Shown here piece by piece: positions 9,701 to 18,099 of a DNA stretch of 55,751 nucleotides. Source of the stretch: an uncultured Prevotellaceae bacterium (GTDB lineage Bacteria > Bacteroidota > Bacteroidia > Bacteroidales > Bacteroidaceae); NCBI GenBank assembly GCA_937877625.1, contig CALFJG010000018.1, positions 1 to 55,751 on the forward strand, given 5' to 3'. Each line of letters starts with the position of its first letter. Position 1 is the first letter of the stretch. The notes beneath the pieces were generated by a model. It was not told the DNA's origin. It worked only from the letters and a program-made list of their open reading frames with translations, and searched no databases. The position numbers and the translations under genes were made by a program.

Positions 9701-12700
9701 ATGGCGGTCAAAGAAGCCAGGACGTAAGGCAGGGTACGGCTGTCGTAAGTGGTGCCATTGATCTCGTAGGTGTTGGCGATGTTCGTTTCCTGCCCCGCGA
9801 AGAGGAGTTGTGTACTCGTGTTACATGGGAAATTCGTCACCATACCTGTGCTGAATGTCACACCGTCCACACTCACGCTGATAGGAGAGCCGCTGGCATC
9901 GGTAAAGATGACCGGCACGGAGGGTACGAACTGGAGGATGGTGCCATCATCGGTCTGATTGTTGTAGAAACCCATTTTATTGTCCACTCCGCCGTGGTTG
10001 GAGAAGTATGTAGTACCCGCCTTCAGCGCATAAACATTGGTGGCGTTGGTCACGTGATTCCAAATGGCTGTGGAGATATCGCTAACCGTCTCTGCCGTAA
10101 GCGATAGGGCAGACGAGCGGTAGGGGATGGTATCGACCCTGTTTGCTCCGTCCGTCACGGTTGCGGCATGTAGGAATTCGTTGTTGCTCACGAGGAGCAG
10201 GCTGAGAGAGGTGCCGGAGCCGAAGGGTCGGAAGAGCGACTCGTAAGTAGCACTGCCATAGACAGCGGTAGAGCTTACCTCCGTCGGCTTCACGCCGGTG
10301 CCGTTTGCCTGCAAATAGTAGTTGCCGGCTGTTCGCCCGAGCATACGTACGAGGTAGTTGCGTGTGTTGCTGAGGGCGTTGCCGTTCACATCATTCACGG
10401 TAAAGGTCGGAGTGACCTGTTGCACGGTCACCGTCGCGTCACTTGTCAGGGCTGAGAGAGCCGTCAAGAGGTCGGAAAGTTGCGAAGACGTGTAGGTCGT
10501 TCCGTTCAAGGTGTAAGAAGCCTCGAGTGCTATGCCGCTGTTATCGAGGAGTAAGGCGGCGATGGCCGTCCACGCATCTCCTTGTCCGAAGCATACGTCG
10601 GAGCCTGCGAACGATGTGCCGCCGACGGTGCCTTTAACAGTAATGGCATTGCCGCTGGCATCCTCAAAGTCCACCTGGACGGCGGGTACGAACTGCCAGG
10701 TGTTTGACGACGTTGTGGCAGAGCCGCCTGTCCAGAAGCCGAGATAACCGCCGGTATAGAAATTCAGGAAGTAGTTGCCTACCGGTGTCAGCGCGAAGCC
10801 GTTGGTAGTACTGCCTTCAAAGCCACGGAGCACCATAGCGGAGGAAATATCGGTAGCCGTGGCTGAGATTTTCTTCGCGCCGTCGCTGAAGTCAGAAGCC
10901 GTCAGATATTTGTTGTTGGAGAGGCTCCTGATGGATATTAGACTGCCGGCCCCTTCTACGCTGAAGCGATAGCTTGAAGCGGGCATACCCGACGTTGGAT
11001 AAATGTAATCATCATCCGTGCCGTCATCACGAACCCACATATACTTATTGCTATTTACATTCTTTATGAAATACTTGCCGGAAGAGGTCAGTGCGTTACC
11101 GTTAGCATCGGTGAGTGTGATGTCGCCGGTGGCAGGTGTCACGGTGATGGTGGCAGACGACGACAGGTCGGCTATCGCAGAGAGCAACGCTGCATTGTTG
11201 TTGCCATAGTAATGTGTATCATTGAGCGTGTAATCCACATAACGCGTGCTACTATAAGCGAGCGTGGTAGGCGGTGCGTCGTTCTTATACACATACGTAG
11301 CAGCGTCGGATTCACTATTCACGCTCACATTCACGGCGTTTGTGCCATCATTAAAAGTCAGCTGTAGTCCTTCGTATAGTCTCAAAGCACCTATACCGGC
11401 GTAACAACCATCAGAAGCTGTTTTTGTCAAGGTAACCGTCACATACAGAGGTTCTGTGGATGTCTGCGAAGGACTGGTAGCCATTGACCACGCCTTGTGG
11501 TAAAGGTCACCATCCGTCTCTGACACCTGACAGATCTGATTGCCTGTGGAACTGACAAAGGTGGAGACACCCGCAGCGGACGTACCGGTGGAAATGTCAA
11601 AACTAAAAGTTCTGTCAAGGCTTGTACCTTGCTGTTCCCCGCTTGCATTCATGGCATAAACGTCGAGGTCGGCTGCATTGTAACTGAAGCCTGTGCCGAG
11701 GCCTTCTATCTTGAACGTGTAAACGATGGTAGAATTCTGATCGTTGGCATAAGTAGCAGGAGCGAGGACGGAATTGGTGGTGCGCGAGAGGGCGGTAGCA
11801 CTTCCTGTCTTTAACGCTGCGAAAGAAGTGCTTTCGAGCGTAGCCGTCACGCCGGGAATCACAACACCGCTTGCGTCCTTCACATTTACCGTAACGCTTG
11901 AAATATCTGTCCCTGTTCTGTCGAAGGTCAAGTTCACCTCATCTACCGAATAGTAAGTAATAGCCACAGTGTGTGCCGAGTTGTCAATTGCTACGTCGAA
12001 GACATATCCGGGTAATGACGTGATGGCAAAGTCGGAGCGGGTGATGCCCGTAGCAGGAGCGACGAAAATGCCGCCGTTGTCGACACCCGTCCAAGCACCA
12101 TACGCGAGCAACGGTGTCTGCCCCGTAGGAACGCCGTAAAATTCTACAACGTACATAGCATAGTCGGTGTTCTCTGTCAAGCGGAAGTCGGTGGACCAAC
12201 CAGTTTGCTGCGTCTTTGCATTGGCATAATAATCTCCTGATGTTGTACCGAACTTATAGCCACTGTTGTAGCCCGATGCAACATATCTGCCACCGCCAAG
12301 TGTGCTGTTGTGAAGGGCGAAATATGGATGTGCTGTTCCTGTGCTCACCGTGTAGGGGTAAGCGGAGCTTGTTAATCCGTCGGCTGCCGAGAGATATTGT
12401 CCGTCGTAGGCGGAGCGGAAATAGTAAGAGCCACTTTGATACATAGCCACCCAGAGGTTCTCAAGCGTAGTGGCAGAAGCCGCGTTGCTCACGGTAAACG
12501 TCCCCGCAGCATTATATATGGGGAAGTCGTTCACCGTGGCTGCATCAATAGTAACGCCCGCGCTGACATAGCCAGTGATGGTGTAAAGCTTGCCGTCCTC
12601 GGGAAGCACCACATCCGATGCATTATAGGCTGCAATATATGCGGCAGCGTCTGTGGCGGAGATGGCGTTTGTACCGTTAGTTATATCATCGCGCAATGCC

Positions 12701-15700
12701 ACGAGATTGGTATATGCTGTTGAAGAGGTTGAGGGATAACCCAAGCTGCCGGCATTGGAAAGTAGGCTGTTGATGTATGTTAGTTCAGCCGTATAAGTAA
12801 TAGCCACAGTGTGTGCCGAGTTGTCTATCACTACGTTATAACTGTAGTTAGGTAATGACGTGATGGTAAGGTCGGCCTGTGTGATGCCCGTAGCAGGAGC
12901 GACGAAAATGCCGCCGTTGTCGACACCCGTCCAAGCACCATACGCGAGCAACGGTGTCTGCCCCGTAGGAACGCCGTAAAATTCTACAACGTACATAGCA
13001 TAGTCGGTGTTCTCTGTCAAGCGGAAGTCGGTGGACCAACCAGTTTGCTGCGTCTTTGCATTGGCATAATAATCTCCTGATGTTGTACCGAACTTATAGC
13101 CACTGTTGTAGCCCGATGCAACATATCTGCCACCGCCAAGTGTGCTGTTGTGAAGGGCGAAATATGGATGTGCTGTTCCTGTGCTCACCGTGTAGGGGTA
13201 AGCGGAGCTTGTTAATCCGTCGGCTGCCGAGAGATATTGTCCGTCGTAGGCGGAGCGGAAATAGTAAGAGCCACTTTGATACATAGCCACCCAGAGGTTC
13301 TCAAGCGTAGTGGCAGAAGCCGCGTTGCTCACGGTAAACGTCCCCGCAGCATTATATATGGGGAAGTCGTTCACCGTGGCTGCATCAATAGTAACGCCCG
13401 CGCTGACATAGCCAGTGATGGTGTAAAGCTTGCCGTCCTCGGGAAGCACTACATCCGAGGTAGCATTATAGGCTGCAATAACAGCAAGAGCATCCGCCAT
13501 AGAAGCGGTGTTTGTACCGTCAGATATAGCATCGCGCAATGCCACAAGATTGGTATATGCTGTTGAAGAGGTTGAGGAATAACCCAAGCTACCGGCATTG
13601 GAAAGCAGGCTGTTGATGTATGCCACTTCAGTAGCTCTCACTGATGTATAGACCGAAGAGAGGTCTTGCGTGCCTTCATAGATAACAGCCCAGTTTGAGT
13701 TGTCGGAATCCGGATAATCCCACCTTACAATTCCGTAGGTATAGGCATTGTTTACATGGAGGTGTTGTCCATTGATACCGAGATACACGGGATAGGAAGC
13801 ACTTGAGCTTGAAGTACCCGCCTCAAACGTTACTTGTGTCGCAAGAGGTGCCGCCGTTGTCAGGAGGGTAGGATTGGCCGCCTGGTTAACGAATTTCCCG
13901 GAACCGATATTATAGAGATATGTTCCGAGTGCGCCATGGATGACCGCAAAGCGCAGGTTATCGTTCGTCGGGTCATAGGCCGTAGTGTAGCCCGACTTTG
14001 TAGAAGACACGAGATAGTCGCCCGCCGAAGAGTTGTAACTGGCATACGCACCGTTAGGCACGCCCATCACGAAGACAGGAGTAGCAGACACATTCTTCGC
14101 GGGAAGGTCTGTTATCAAGTAAGTCACCGTGACATCGAGACCGCTCACACTGACGATGCCGGTGTAGCCGCTCACGGCGATTGCCGTGAAGTCGGAAGCG
14201 GTAGTGCCGTGGCTGCCCGAGACGGTAGAGCCGTTCGTGTAGTTCGTGCCGTCATAGACCACGCCACCACCCGACAAACCGCCGGTGACGGTTACCGTGA
14301 ATGTTGACGTGCCGACGGTGACTATTGCATCGTCGGTCAGAGAAGCGATGGCGGTCAGCAACTCAGCACCGTAGTAGGTAGTGCCGTTGATGGTAAAGGA
14401 AGAGCCGGCGGTGAGGGCGTTGTCTCCACCGATGGTAACGGTGGTAGGTGCAACTCCCACGGTGATGGTCTGCGTGGTAGAGGCCGTGCCGCCGTTGAAC
14501 GAGACGGCTTCGCTGAACGTCAGCAGCAACTGGTTGTTCACAATGCGCGAAACACGGGCGGCATCAACATAACTCGTGGCAGCCGTAAAGTTGAACTCGG
14601 AGTTCCAATTATCGCTGCGCTTGGTATATGCCTGATTTTCTAACGTCATAACGTCAAGAGAACCCGACGTTGTCGTATTATTCAAAAATATCTCGCCATT
14701 CTCGTATATACCCATTCTGACAGGCGAACTGGTGCTCAGGCTGCGCGGCGAGACAACCATCGTTGTGGGTGCTGTGGCACTCACACCTTTCACGGTCATA
14801 TACTGACGTGTCTTGTAATTGATAAGGTACTGGTAGTCGCCGGCCTCCTTATACACCCAATAGTGGGAGCCATCGTCCGGCGCGGTGGACGAGGCCAACA
14901 GGTCTGTTCCATCCGTATAGACATAATCAGTACCTAAGTATGAGCCTACAACAGTATAGGCAGTCCCCGACGTTATATAGCCTTGAAGTGCCGTAAGCGC
15001 GGTAGAAGCGTAGGAAGCACTTGTGCTATTGTTGCTGCTTGAATACTCAGACACCTCCACGAACAAGAAGTCTGTGGTGTAGATATCATTATTAAATGTG
15101 CCGTAACTATTGTCAAAAGCTCCTGTAGTAGATTTCACTATTTGAAAACGGTTATAAGATTCCGAAATACTACTATAGGAGAAATCTATACCGTAATATG
15201 CAGAAGAAAAGACACCTGTAGTCAGCGAAAACGGCGTACATGTGGCACTGACGCCATTCCAAGACATGTATTTACCCGTAGAATAGTTCACGAGCACTGA
15301 TGCCCCGTGGTAGGTAGAATAAATCCAGATGTCAGACCCGTCGGTCTGCGTGGAAGTTTGCAGGGCGAGTGTGCTACCGTTATCATAAAGTTCATACACC
15401 GTATTACTCCCACCACGCGAACACGAGGTTATACGGTATGCCCCGCCTTGGGTAGGCACGGAGGCGACCGTGACTTCGACCGTGATTTCGGTAATCTTCA
15501 AGCCGTTGTTCTGTCCCGCCAGCGTAAAATTGACAGCCCTTGCACCCAGCCCGGTCACTGTCACCGTGTTGCTCTCGCTACTGGTAAACGTTGTAGCAGA
15601 CCCGCCACTGGGCGTGATGGTCTGGTCGCTGCTGACAGCCTGACCGGTAATCGTATAGCCGCTTATCATATAACCCGAAGGAACAGAAAGCGTGTAGGTG

Positions 15701-15960
15701 GAAGACGTCGTTGACCCGCTATGCCATTGCAGATACTCGGACGAATAAGCCATATCCATATTACTCGCAGAAGCAGAGACGCTTACCACAGGAGTGGAAG
15801 AGAACGTTGCGGAACTGGCGTATCCGCTTGTACTGCTGTAACTGATGTCGGACGGCGACAAAGTCAGCGTCGTAGCCCGCATCGTCGCGCTGCCTAAGGC
15901 GAATGCAAAGAGCAGGGCGAGAAAACTAAGAAATGAAGTAGAGATGTTCTTCATAACCAT
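3793..15960 (-). CDS. Giant secreted repeat-rich surface protein (4055 aa)
   Basis: A signal peptide (residues about 5-30, ending SATMRA) is followed by more than 4000 residues rich in Ser, Thr, Gly, Tyr and Asn. Recurrent modules contain phrases such as YYLKFPGR, KYFLRLPGR, NYLVRMLGR and GFYN(N)Q, each linked to LTF-D-SGN and short INGTxY...L-ALT-DATVTV units. The architecture suggests beta-rich, possibly lectin-like or adhesive domains; no catalytic motif was recognised. A near 280-residue unit is present twice (perfect DNA identity over 569 bp). The last residues, VYDLQGRRV...GVYIIGGRKVYVK, resemble the short C-terminal sorting signal used by type IX secretion, and a PorW-like gene lies in this window. 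A second ATG six bases inside is an equally good start. No clear promoter was found upstream. Confidence 0.9.
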   Translation of the reverse strand: MVMKNISTSFLSFLALLFAFALGSATMRATTLTLSPSDISYSSTSGYASSATFSSTPVVSVSASASNMDMAYSSEYLQWHSGSTTSSTYTLSVPSGYMISGYTITGQAVSSDQTITPSGGSATTFTSSESNTVTVTGLGARAVNFTLAGQNNGLKITEITVEVTVASVPTQGGAYRITSCSRGGSNTVYELYDNGSTLALQTSTQTDGSDIWIYSTYHGASVLVNYSTGKYMSWNGVSATCTPFSLTTGVFSSAYYGIDFSYSSISESYNRFQIVKSTTGAFDNSYGTFNNDIYTTDFLFVEVSEYSSSNNSTSASYASTALTALQGYITSGTAYTVVGSYLGTDYVYTDGTDLLASSTAPDDGSHYWVYKEAGDYQYLINYKTRQYMTVKGVSATAPTTMVVSPRSLSTSSPVRMGIYENGEIFLNNTTTSGSLDVMTLENQAYTKRSDNWNSEFNFTAATSYVDAARVSRIVNNQLLLTFSEAVSFNGGTASTTQTITVGVAPTTVTIGGDNALTAGSSFTINGTTYYGAELLTAIASLTDDAIVTVGTSTFTVTVTGGLSGGGVVYDGTNYTNGSTVSGSHGTTASDFTAIAVSGYTGIVSVSGLDVTVTYLITDLPAKNVSATPVFVMGVPNGAYASYNSSAGDYLVSSTKSGYTTAYDPTNDNLRFAVIHGALGTYLYNIGSGKFVNQAANPTLLTTAAPLATQVTFEAGTSSSSASYPVYLGINGQHLHVNNAYTYGIVRWDYPDSDNSNWAVIYEGTQDLSSVYTSVRATEVAYINSLLSNAGSLGYSSTSSTAYTNLVALRDAISDGTNTASMADALAVIAAYNATSDVVLPEDGKLYTITGYVSAGVTIDAATVNDFPIYNAAGTFTVSNAASATTLENLWVAMYQSGSYYFRSAYDGQYLSAADGLTSSAYPYTVSTGTAHPYFALHNSTLGGGRYVASGYNSGYKFGTTSGDYYANAKTQQTGWSTDFRLTENTDYAMYVVEFYGVPTGQTPLLAYGAWTGVDNGGIFVAPATGITQADLTITSLPNYSYNVVIDNSAHTVAITYTAELTYINSLLSNAGSLGYPSTSSTAYTNLVALRDDITNGTNAISATDAAAYIAAYNASDVVLPEDGKLYTITGYVSAGVTIDAATVNDFPIYNAAGTFTVSNAASATTLENLWVAMYQSGSYYFRSAYDGQYLSAADGLTSSAYPYTVSTGTAHPYFALHNSTLGGGRYVASGYNSGYKFGTTSGDYYANAKTQQTGWSTDFRLTENTDYAMYVVEFYGVPTGQTPLLAYGAWTGVDNGGIFVAPATGITRSDFAITSLPGYVFDVAIDNSAHTVAITYYSVDEVNLTFDRTGTDISSVTVNVKDASGVVIPGVTATLESTSFAALKTGSATALSRTTNSVLAPATYANDQNSTIVYTFKIEGLGTGFSYNAADLDVYAMNASGEQQGTSLDRTFSFDISTGTSAAGVSTFVSSTGNQICQVSETDGDLYHKAWSMATSPSQTSTEPLYVTVTLTKTASDGCYAGIGALRLYEGLQLTFNDGTNAVNVSVNSESDAATYVYKNDAPPTTLAYSSTRYVDYTLNDTHYYGNNNAALLSAIADLSSSATITVTPATGDITLTDANGNALTSSGKYFIKNVNSNKYMWVRDDGTDDDYIYPTSGMPASSYRFSVEGAGSLISIRSLSNNKYLTASDFSDGAKKISATATDISSAMVLRGFEGSTTNGFALTPVGNYFLNFYTGGYLGFWTGGSATTSSNTWQFVPAVQVDFEDASGNAITVKGTVGGTSFAGSDVCFGQGDAWTAIAALLLDNSGIALEASYTLNGTTYTSSQLSDLLTALSALTSDATVTVQQVTPTFTVNDVNGNALSNTRNYLVRMLGRTAGNYYLQANGTGVKPTEVSSTAVYGSATYESLFRPFGSGTSLSLLLVSNNEFLHAATVTDGANRVDTIPYRSSALSLTAETVSDISTAIWNHVTNATNVYALKAGTTYFSNHGGVDNKMGFYNNQTDDGTILQFVPSVPVIFTDASGSPISVSVDGVTFSTGMVTNFPCNTSTQLLFAGQETNIANTYEINGTTYDSRTLPYVLASLTAMTQVKVTVGTPAATTLQDTRGTDLSSSSKYFLRLPGRSNMYVVQDGSTLKLKPADASSATAAQRFLVETSGDLVRLTYCGLQTASVTPNLYAPVLTATDGAVRVVNDGTLVLKGVTGENAYRYALQATNGSSTLYFSNIYGTDYDMGFYGSTTYGGSEDDGTWFEFVRAINLTFVNSNGTALTATINGTDYAGSACLIDDISTFVINAPVGDNPVATINDTEYTGYAAIIAALNALTSDATVTFNSEQLTFENPTSQELSVTLDGTTTTASTVTGSVTVTKYDNYSYSSFLVNGLQLGDISEATIDETTYTGADDILDALSALTEDATVTLSAIQLSFVDINGWPVTTKVNGSTYDTGVLNVIKGTPLKSLTPPNRLATYTIGEQTAMNYQQVIDKVAELTANTTIQCSANYVLTFEDGSGTTINSQIHSYTNSDPATSGTYSATHTIGMGCVLTKIDLDGYTRLDYTYTLNDEEYDIIDLYAALGAMEVANGQTVTVTVTTPASSALTVTDIYGNPLVEGNYYYLKFPGRANSDGDYYLAGSTASGVDTLRVSHPYYNSVGFSSTPSASPYNRYVFTVTGGSNYLRLYPSFKPGYIVGSEDRSVGSDKVKLYSDAGLAVTFRAESTNTNYANSYVMRVAHGNSSDALYFSNTGGVSYNMGFYKSIDDGAYIQFVPYVSGLTLNFVDDSDNALTVNVYQNQASNGVTTIQSRVTSMTLDRTSVNVEELNYYYLDPTTGAGYNVVGYKYGGTTYATWTALLGSGAASSGGSVSVILSTDGIRPRDINGNLLVAGVTYRIIRMKSGDNYYLTQNETTKFKAATSEKATDGTQYWTVSTSDDFATMQLLFNGTNAVSFDGSLNSAGKAYLDGTTGTAVTFHAVQADPTTYYYFLETTLSSSNARLANAGTNFGFYTFTYGSDYYGVAAKLAFEPVGASDVFGQPLVADRPYRIEMPAKVGSSNFSEGLPVTLTLTSTNSYVTETKAFPASISNYCRYYWLPATYTGLNYMYNYMQAWYMEPVSGEENSYKIKCGNGNYVVATASGVNINTTDADAATVFEAVTATYDEMTQIYGLKTTISGTPYYLICDGTSNLAVTTSAPGSSSRWADKYVYRFTPLRSSALSEVYAADGSRPVKAKGFDCYGLGYGAKGLVYNTGTQTYSESATDIIGFHDLVTGLGDKNDSIVGYHLPETIFLAYDYATSTYQETIDFSRPKLIGYKDAEDGETGTVWSTTNKWQKNADGYYVGTGYQLKNFPIVSSPAPTKNNSGVYVFDATKTMWYLIEMGVSYGEDNSNCNLIRYDLIAEDTKSSLDNPFVDKYLFCFVGDSINGYLIYNKAYGPAYFVGSAGEQATWGTEHNVVYCSNDDANDTKRNKSRILFQVTQHDQTNYYSFVDRYTGFSLDRWKVTDKNYVCYWHSRQTNGDGTYVNYGGNGYKDGLTDYQKKTVGFVPNSFERAGNTLKAHDMGFPDAADMFNTLLKDAMENGSLSSMVGYVGMFRSQADLDAQYASYLSDVAAATVNSSYTDTQLRAQIVTRYNEFFSWLQEDDGDYTPKTNGVQHIDGNFYYLKSAANDGYLAVTSGTEGADSYSLTTIASPDLVPGAIWQLDTKSEDEYSENNESLNGNTYTLRNVYWNASLSGITEGDACTLSLDDDDFAELDVFCDLTAMENPGQHVIRLAAGGKLSDADMCFTIDADENQLEGHAGTIGGGQRRWYLIPLKRESPTSSDAWDEVANRVEEFTTVNIPSEATWHNGTTIGNTAASDLVFTTYCNPDRAVAFPHNSNIYAFRADHEVGSTAIYLEQLDDVSGQTIPANMGVVILAPNGTTVPFLPVETSAVTNTSTLLTSAGDELEGNVVSSGNYVFVYKKSGTDYVLKFYKVGSKGITLGYHRAYLPASELDYATRGMSSLGISMLFDDGTVTKLSLPLTDTEDDDFFGTGVSDGAVYDLQGRRVADPTQPGVYIIGGRKVYVK
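12041..12609. repeat. Perfect 569-bp internal duplication, copy 1
   Basis: Bases 12041-12609 are identical to 12881-13449 (offset 840 bases, 280 codons) on line-by-line comparison. Similarity continues imperfectly on both sides; beyond 12609 the copies differ by substitutions and a 3-base indel (ASDVV versus ATSDVV). It encodes the unit from PEDGKLYTITGY to GGIFVAPATGIT of the giant protein. Confidence 0.95.
12881..13449. repeat. Perfect 569-bp internal duplication, copy 2
   Basis: Second copy of the 569-bp segment, identical to 12041-12609. Zero differences, including synonymous sites, while the flanking halves of the same 280-residue unit have diverged, points to recent duplication or gene conversion. 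An assembly artefact is less likely because the flanks differ. Confidence 0.95.
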
Positions 15961-16007
15961 TTATAATTATATTTACTATTGTCTCTTCTTTGCAACCAAC
16001 AATTGCA

Positions 16008-16078
16008 TTAAGCCAAAAGAGCAATGCGAAGCCTGCTTCGGCACTGCCTTGACGAGCAAAGTGCTGTTGGCAACCAAC
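16008..16078 (+). repeat. Dispersed palindromic repeat A, copy 2
   Basis: Begins TTAAGCCAAAAGAGCAATGC and ends GTTGGCAACCAAC; aligns over its whole length with 25601-25672. The palindromic core (GCGAAGCCTGCTTCGGC) is conserved with compensating variation. It lies 48 bases upstream of the giant gene start, so it would be within or next to that gene's leader. Confidence 0.75.
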
Positions 16079-16151
16079 AATTCCGGCCAAATTTGGCAAC
16101 ATTCCACGAGACGCCCCAACTTCTTTTATACTTTTTTTCTTCTTTATTTAG

Positions 16152-16167
16152 AAAAAAAAAAAAAAAA
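16152..16167. repeat. Homopolymer run of 16 A (T on the coding strand of the giant gene)
   Basis: Sixteen consecutive A residues, about 190 bases upstream of the giant gene start. A T7 run and a TTC-rich stretch lie immediately to the left, so the two could pair. Tracts of this length slip during replication. Confidence 0.8.
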
Positions 16168-16224
16168 GACATTTTTTGCAAACCATCGCTAACAATTTCA
16201 ACGTTTCAGGACAAGCCGCGTGCC

Positions 16225-16276
16225 GGAGCGCACGCGGCTCGCGTGCAAGAGAATGCAGACAAGCCGCGTGCGCTCC
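16225..16276. repeat. Dispersed hairpin repeat B, copy 2
   Basis: GGAGCGCACGCGGCT (16225-16239) is perfectly complementary to 16262-16276, a 15-bp stem with a 22-base loop. GGAGCGCACGCGGCTCGCGT and the following GCAAGAGAA are shared with copy 1 at about 3067-3095. On the minus strand it lies 75 bases after the aminopeptidase stop. Confidence 0.75.
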
Positions 16277-16350
16277 CAGAGTTTGCGGAAAGAGATTTGT
16301 TGCGGCGGCGCGTTTTGGCGGACAGCAATATATCTAAAAACCGTTTAGCA

Positions 16351-18078
16351 TTATATGGCTTTCGTAGCTTGCACGAGCCACTGCTTATCAGCATTGTCAG
16401 AAAGAAGGGGGAGTAGGCGGCGACACACGCGATTGTGATAGGCGTTGAGATAGTCAATCTCTTCGTGTGTGAGGAGGGAGACAATGAGCGGGGCGGTGTC
16501 GAAAGGTGCGAGGGTGAGAGGCTCAAACTGCAAAAACCCATCGTCGGCACGCACCACGAGGAGTACGTTCTCGAGGCGTACGCCGAACTTCCCTTGGAGG
16601 TAGATGCCGGGTTCATCGGTAACGGTCATCCCCGAGCGGAGTGGTACGGCGGTACAAGGGCGTTTGTCTTTGCGTATCTGGTGGGGACCCTCGTGTACAC
16701 AAAGGTGTGCCCCCACTCCGTGGCCGGTGCCGTGTCCGAAGTCGTAGCCCGCCTGCCAAAGCGGGGCGCGCGCTGCGGTATCTACCTGTAAACCATTCGT
16801 ACCTTCTGGAAAACGCATCCGCGCCAGACCGATATGTGCCTTTAGTACGAGGGTATATACAAAACGCTCTTCTTGAGTAAGCCTACCGAGTGGCACGGTG
16901 CGTGTGATGTCGGTGGTGCCACAGTCGTATTGCGCACCGCTGTCGAGCAACAGAAACCCGCTCCCGGGCAATGCCGTTTTCTCGGCAGGCGAGGCTTCGT
17001 AGTGAACTATCGCGCCGTGCTGCCCGGCTGCGGCTATCGTGGCAAAACTAAGGCTCTCAAAGCCTTCCTGCGCTGCACGCAGGGCGGTGAGGCGGGCATC
17101 CACCTCCTGCTCCGTCGTTGGGCGGTCTTCATCAAAGGCACGCCGAAACGCCACCCACGCCACACCGTCGCGCTCCATAGCACGACGAAAGCCCGCTTGT
17201 TCGCACTCGTCCTTCACGGCACGTAGCAACGGCACAGGCGATGGTACATAAGAAAAGCCTATCCCGGCACGGCGCAACATCACGGCAAGCGAGGCATTAG
17301 CAGTATCGGGGAGCAGCAAGGGGGTGCTGTCGATAAACTCCGGCAGACGTTCTATATGGCTATACGGAAGCACGCTAACGTGTGACATCTCGGGTACGGC
17401 GCAGTCGGTGAAAAGCACACCCGTGTTGTCGGCTCGTAGATAGAGATAGGCCACAAAGACGGGATTGTAGTCGATGTCGCTGCCGCGCAGTCCGAGTACA
17501 TAGGCTATCTCGCTTAGGTCGGTAAGCAAGAGGCCGCCACTGCTGGCTGTTCCGGCCTCCGTCAATACGGCTTGTATGCGCTGCGCCATCGACGTAGCGA
17601 GATAGTCTGCACTTTGTCGCCTTACCGGACGAAAGGGCAGCGGTGGGCGATCTGTCCAAAGCGTCTCAAAAGCGTCTTCGGTAGCCACGGCACTGGCACC
17701 ACCCCACGCGTGCATCTCCGCCTCGGAGCACGTAAGCCCGCATAGACCTATGCGACACCCGTTGGCGTGCTCGGCGAGCCACACACTTATCGTCGGGCAG
17801 GAGGGCTCACCCTCGCGCATAAGTTGAAACGGCGTGCCGGAGAGTTGCTGCTCGGCTTGGATAAAATAGCGCGAGTCTGTCCAAAGAGCGGCATCGGAGA
17901 GCGTCACCACCGCTGTACCCGCCGACCCCGTGAACCCCGTAAGCCACTCACGGCATTTCCAGTAGTCGGGCAGGTATTCGCTGCCGTGTGGGTCGGCGGT
18001 AGGCACTATGTAAGCATACAAGTCGCGCTGCGCCATCCAAGCCCGCAACGCCTGTAAACGAGCAAAAACTTCTTTCAT
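16351..18078 (-). CDS. Xaa-Pro aminopeptidase (aminopeptidase P, M24B)
   Basis: A 575-residue cytosolic metallopeptidase that removes N-terminal residues preceding proline. The C-terminal pita-bread domain has all five dinuclear-metal ligands: D379 (LLLDSGAQY), D390 (TTDITRT), H453 (GTGHGVG), E489 (DEPGIY) and E503 (RLEN). HEGPH near 462 is also typical. Two creatinase-like N-terminal domains are present (DPHGSEYLPDYW at 29-40; ADYLATSM near 160), as in the long eukaryote-like aminopeptidase P form. No signal peptide. Divergent from mdh across a 121-base region with overlapping promoter elements; a CAAAAATA (complement of a -7 box) at 18107-18114 could serve this gene. Confidence 0.92.
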   Translation of the reverse strand: MKEVFARLQALRAWMAQRDLYAYIVPTADPHGSEYLPDYWKCREWLTGFTGSAGTAVVTLSDAALWTDSRYFIQAEQQLSGTPFQLMREGEPSCPTISVWLAEHANGCRIGLCGLTCSEAEMHAWGGASAVATEDAFETLWTDRPPLPFRPVRRQSADYLATSMAQRIQAVLTEAGTASSGGLLLTDLSEIAYVLGLRGSDIDYNPVFVAYLYLRADNTGVLFTDCAVPEMSHVSVLPYSHIERLPEFIDSTPLLLPDTANASLAVMLRRAGIGFSYVPSPVPLLRAVKDECEQAGFRRAMERDGVAWVAFRRAFDEDRPTTEQEVDARLTALRAAQEGFESLSFATIAAAGQHGAIVHYEASPAEKTALPGSGFLLLDSGAQYDCGTTDITRTVPLGRLTQEERFVYTLVLKAHIGLARMRFPEGTNGLQVDTAARAPLWQAGYDFGHGTGHGVGAHLCVHEGPHQIRKDKRPCTAVPLRSGMTVTDEPGIYLQGKFGVRLENVLLVVRADDGFLQFEPLTLAPFDTAPLIVSLLTHEEIDYLNAYHNRVCRRLLPLLSDNADKQWLVQATKAI

Positions 18079-18099
18079 AAAAGTATATGTGTTAAGTAA

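Larger units (their letters stand above)
15961..16350. other. Gene-free interval upstream of the giant gene
   Basis: This 390-base gap lies between the giant gene start and the aminopeptidase stop, both minus strand. It holds repeat A copy 2, a run of 16 A, and repeat B copy 2. The 13-base direct repeat GCAACCAACAATT occurs at 15992-16004 and 16070-16082, bracketing most of repeat A. No TAnnTTTG element reading toward the giant gene was found. Confidence 0.6.
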
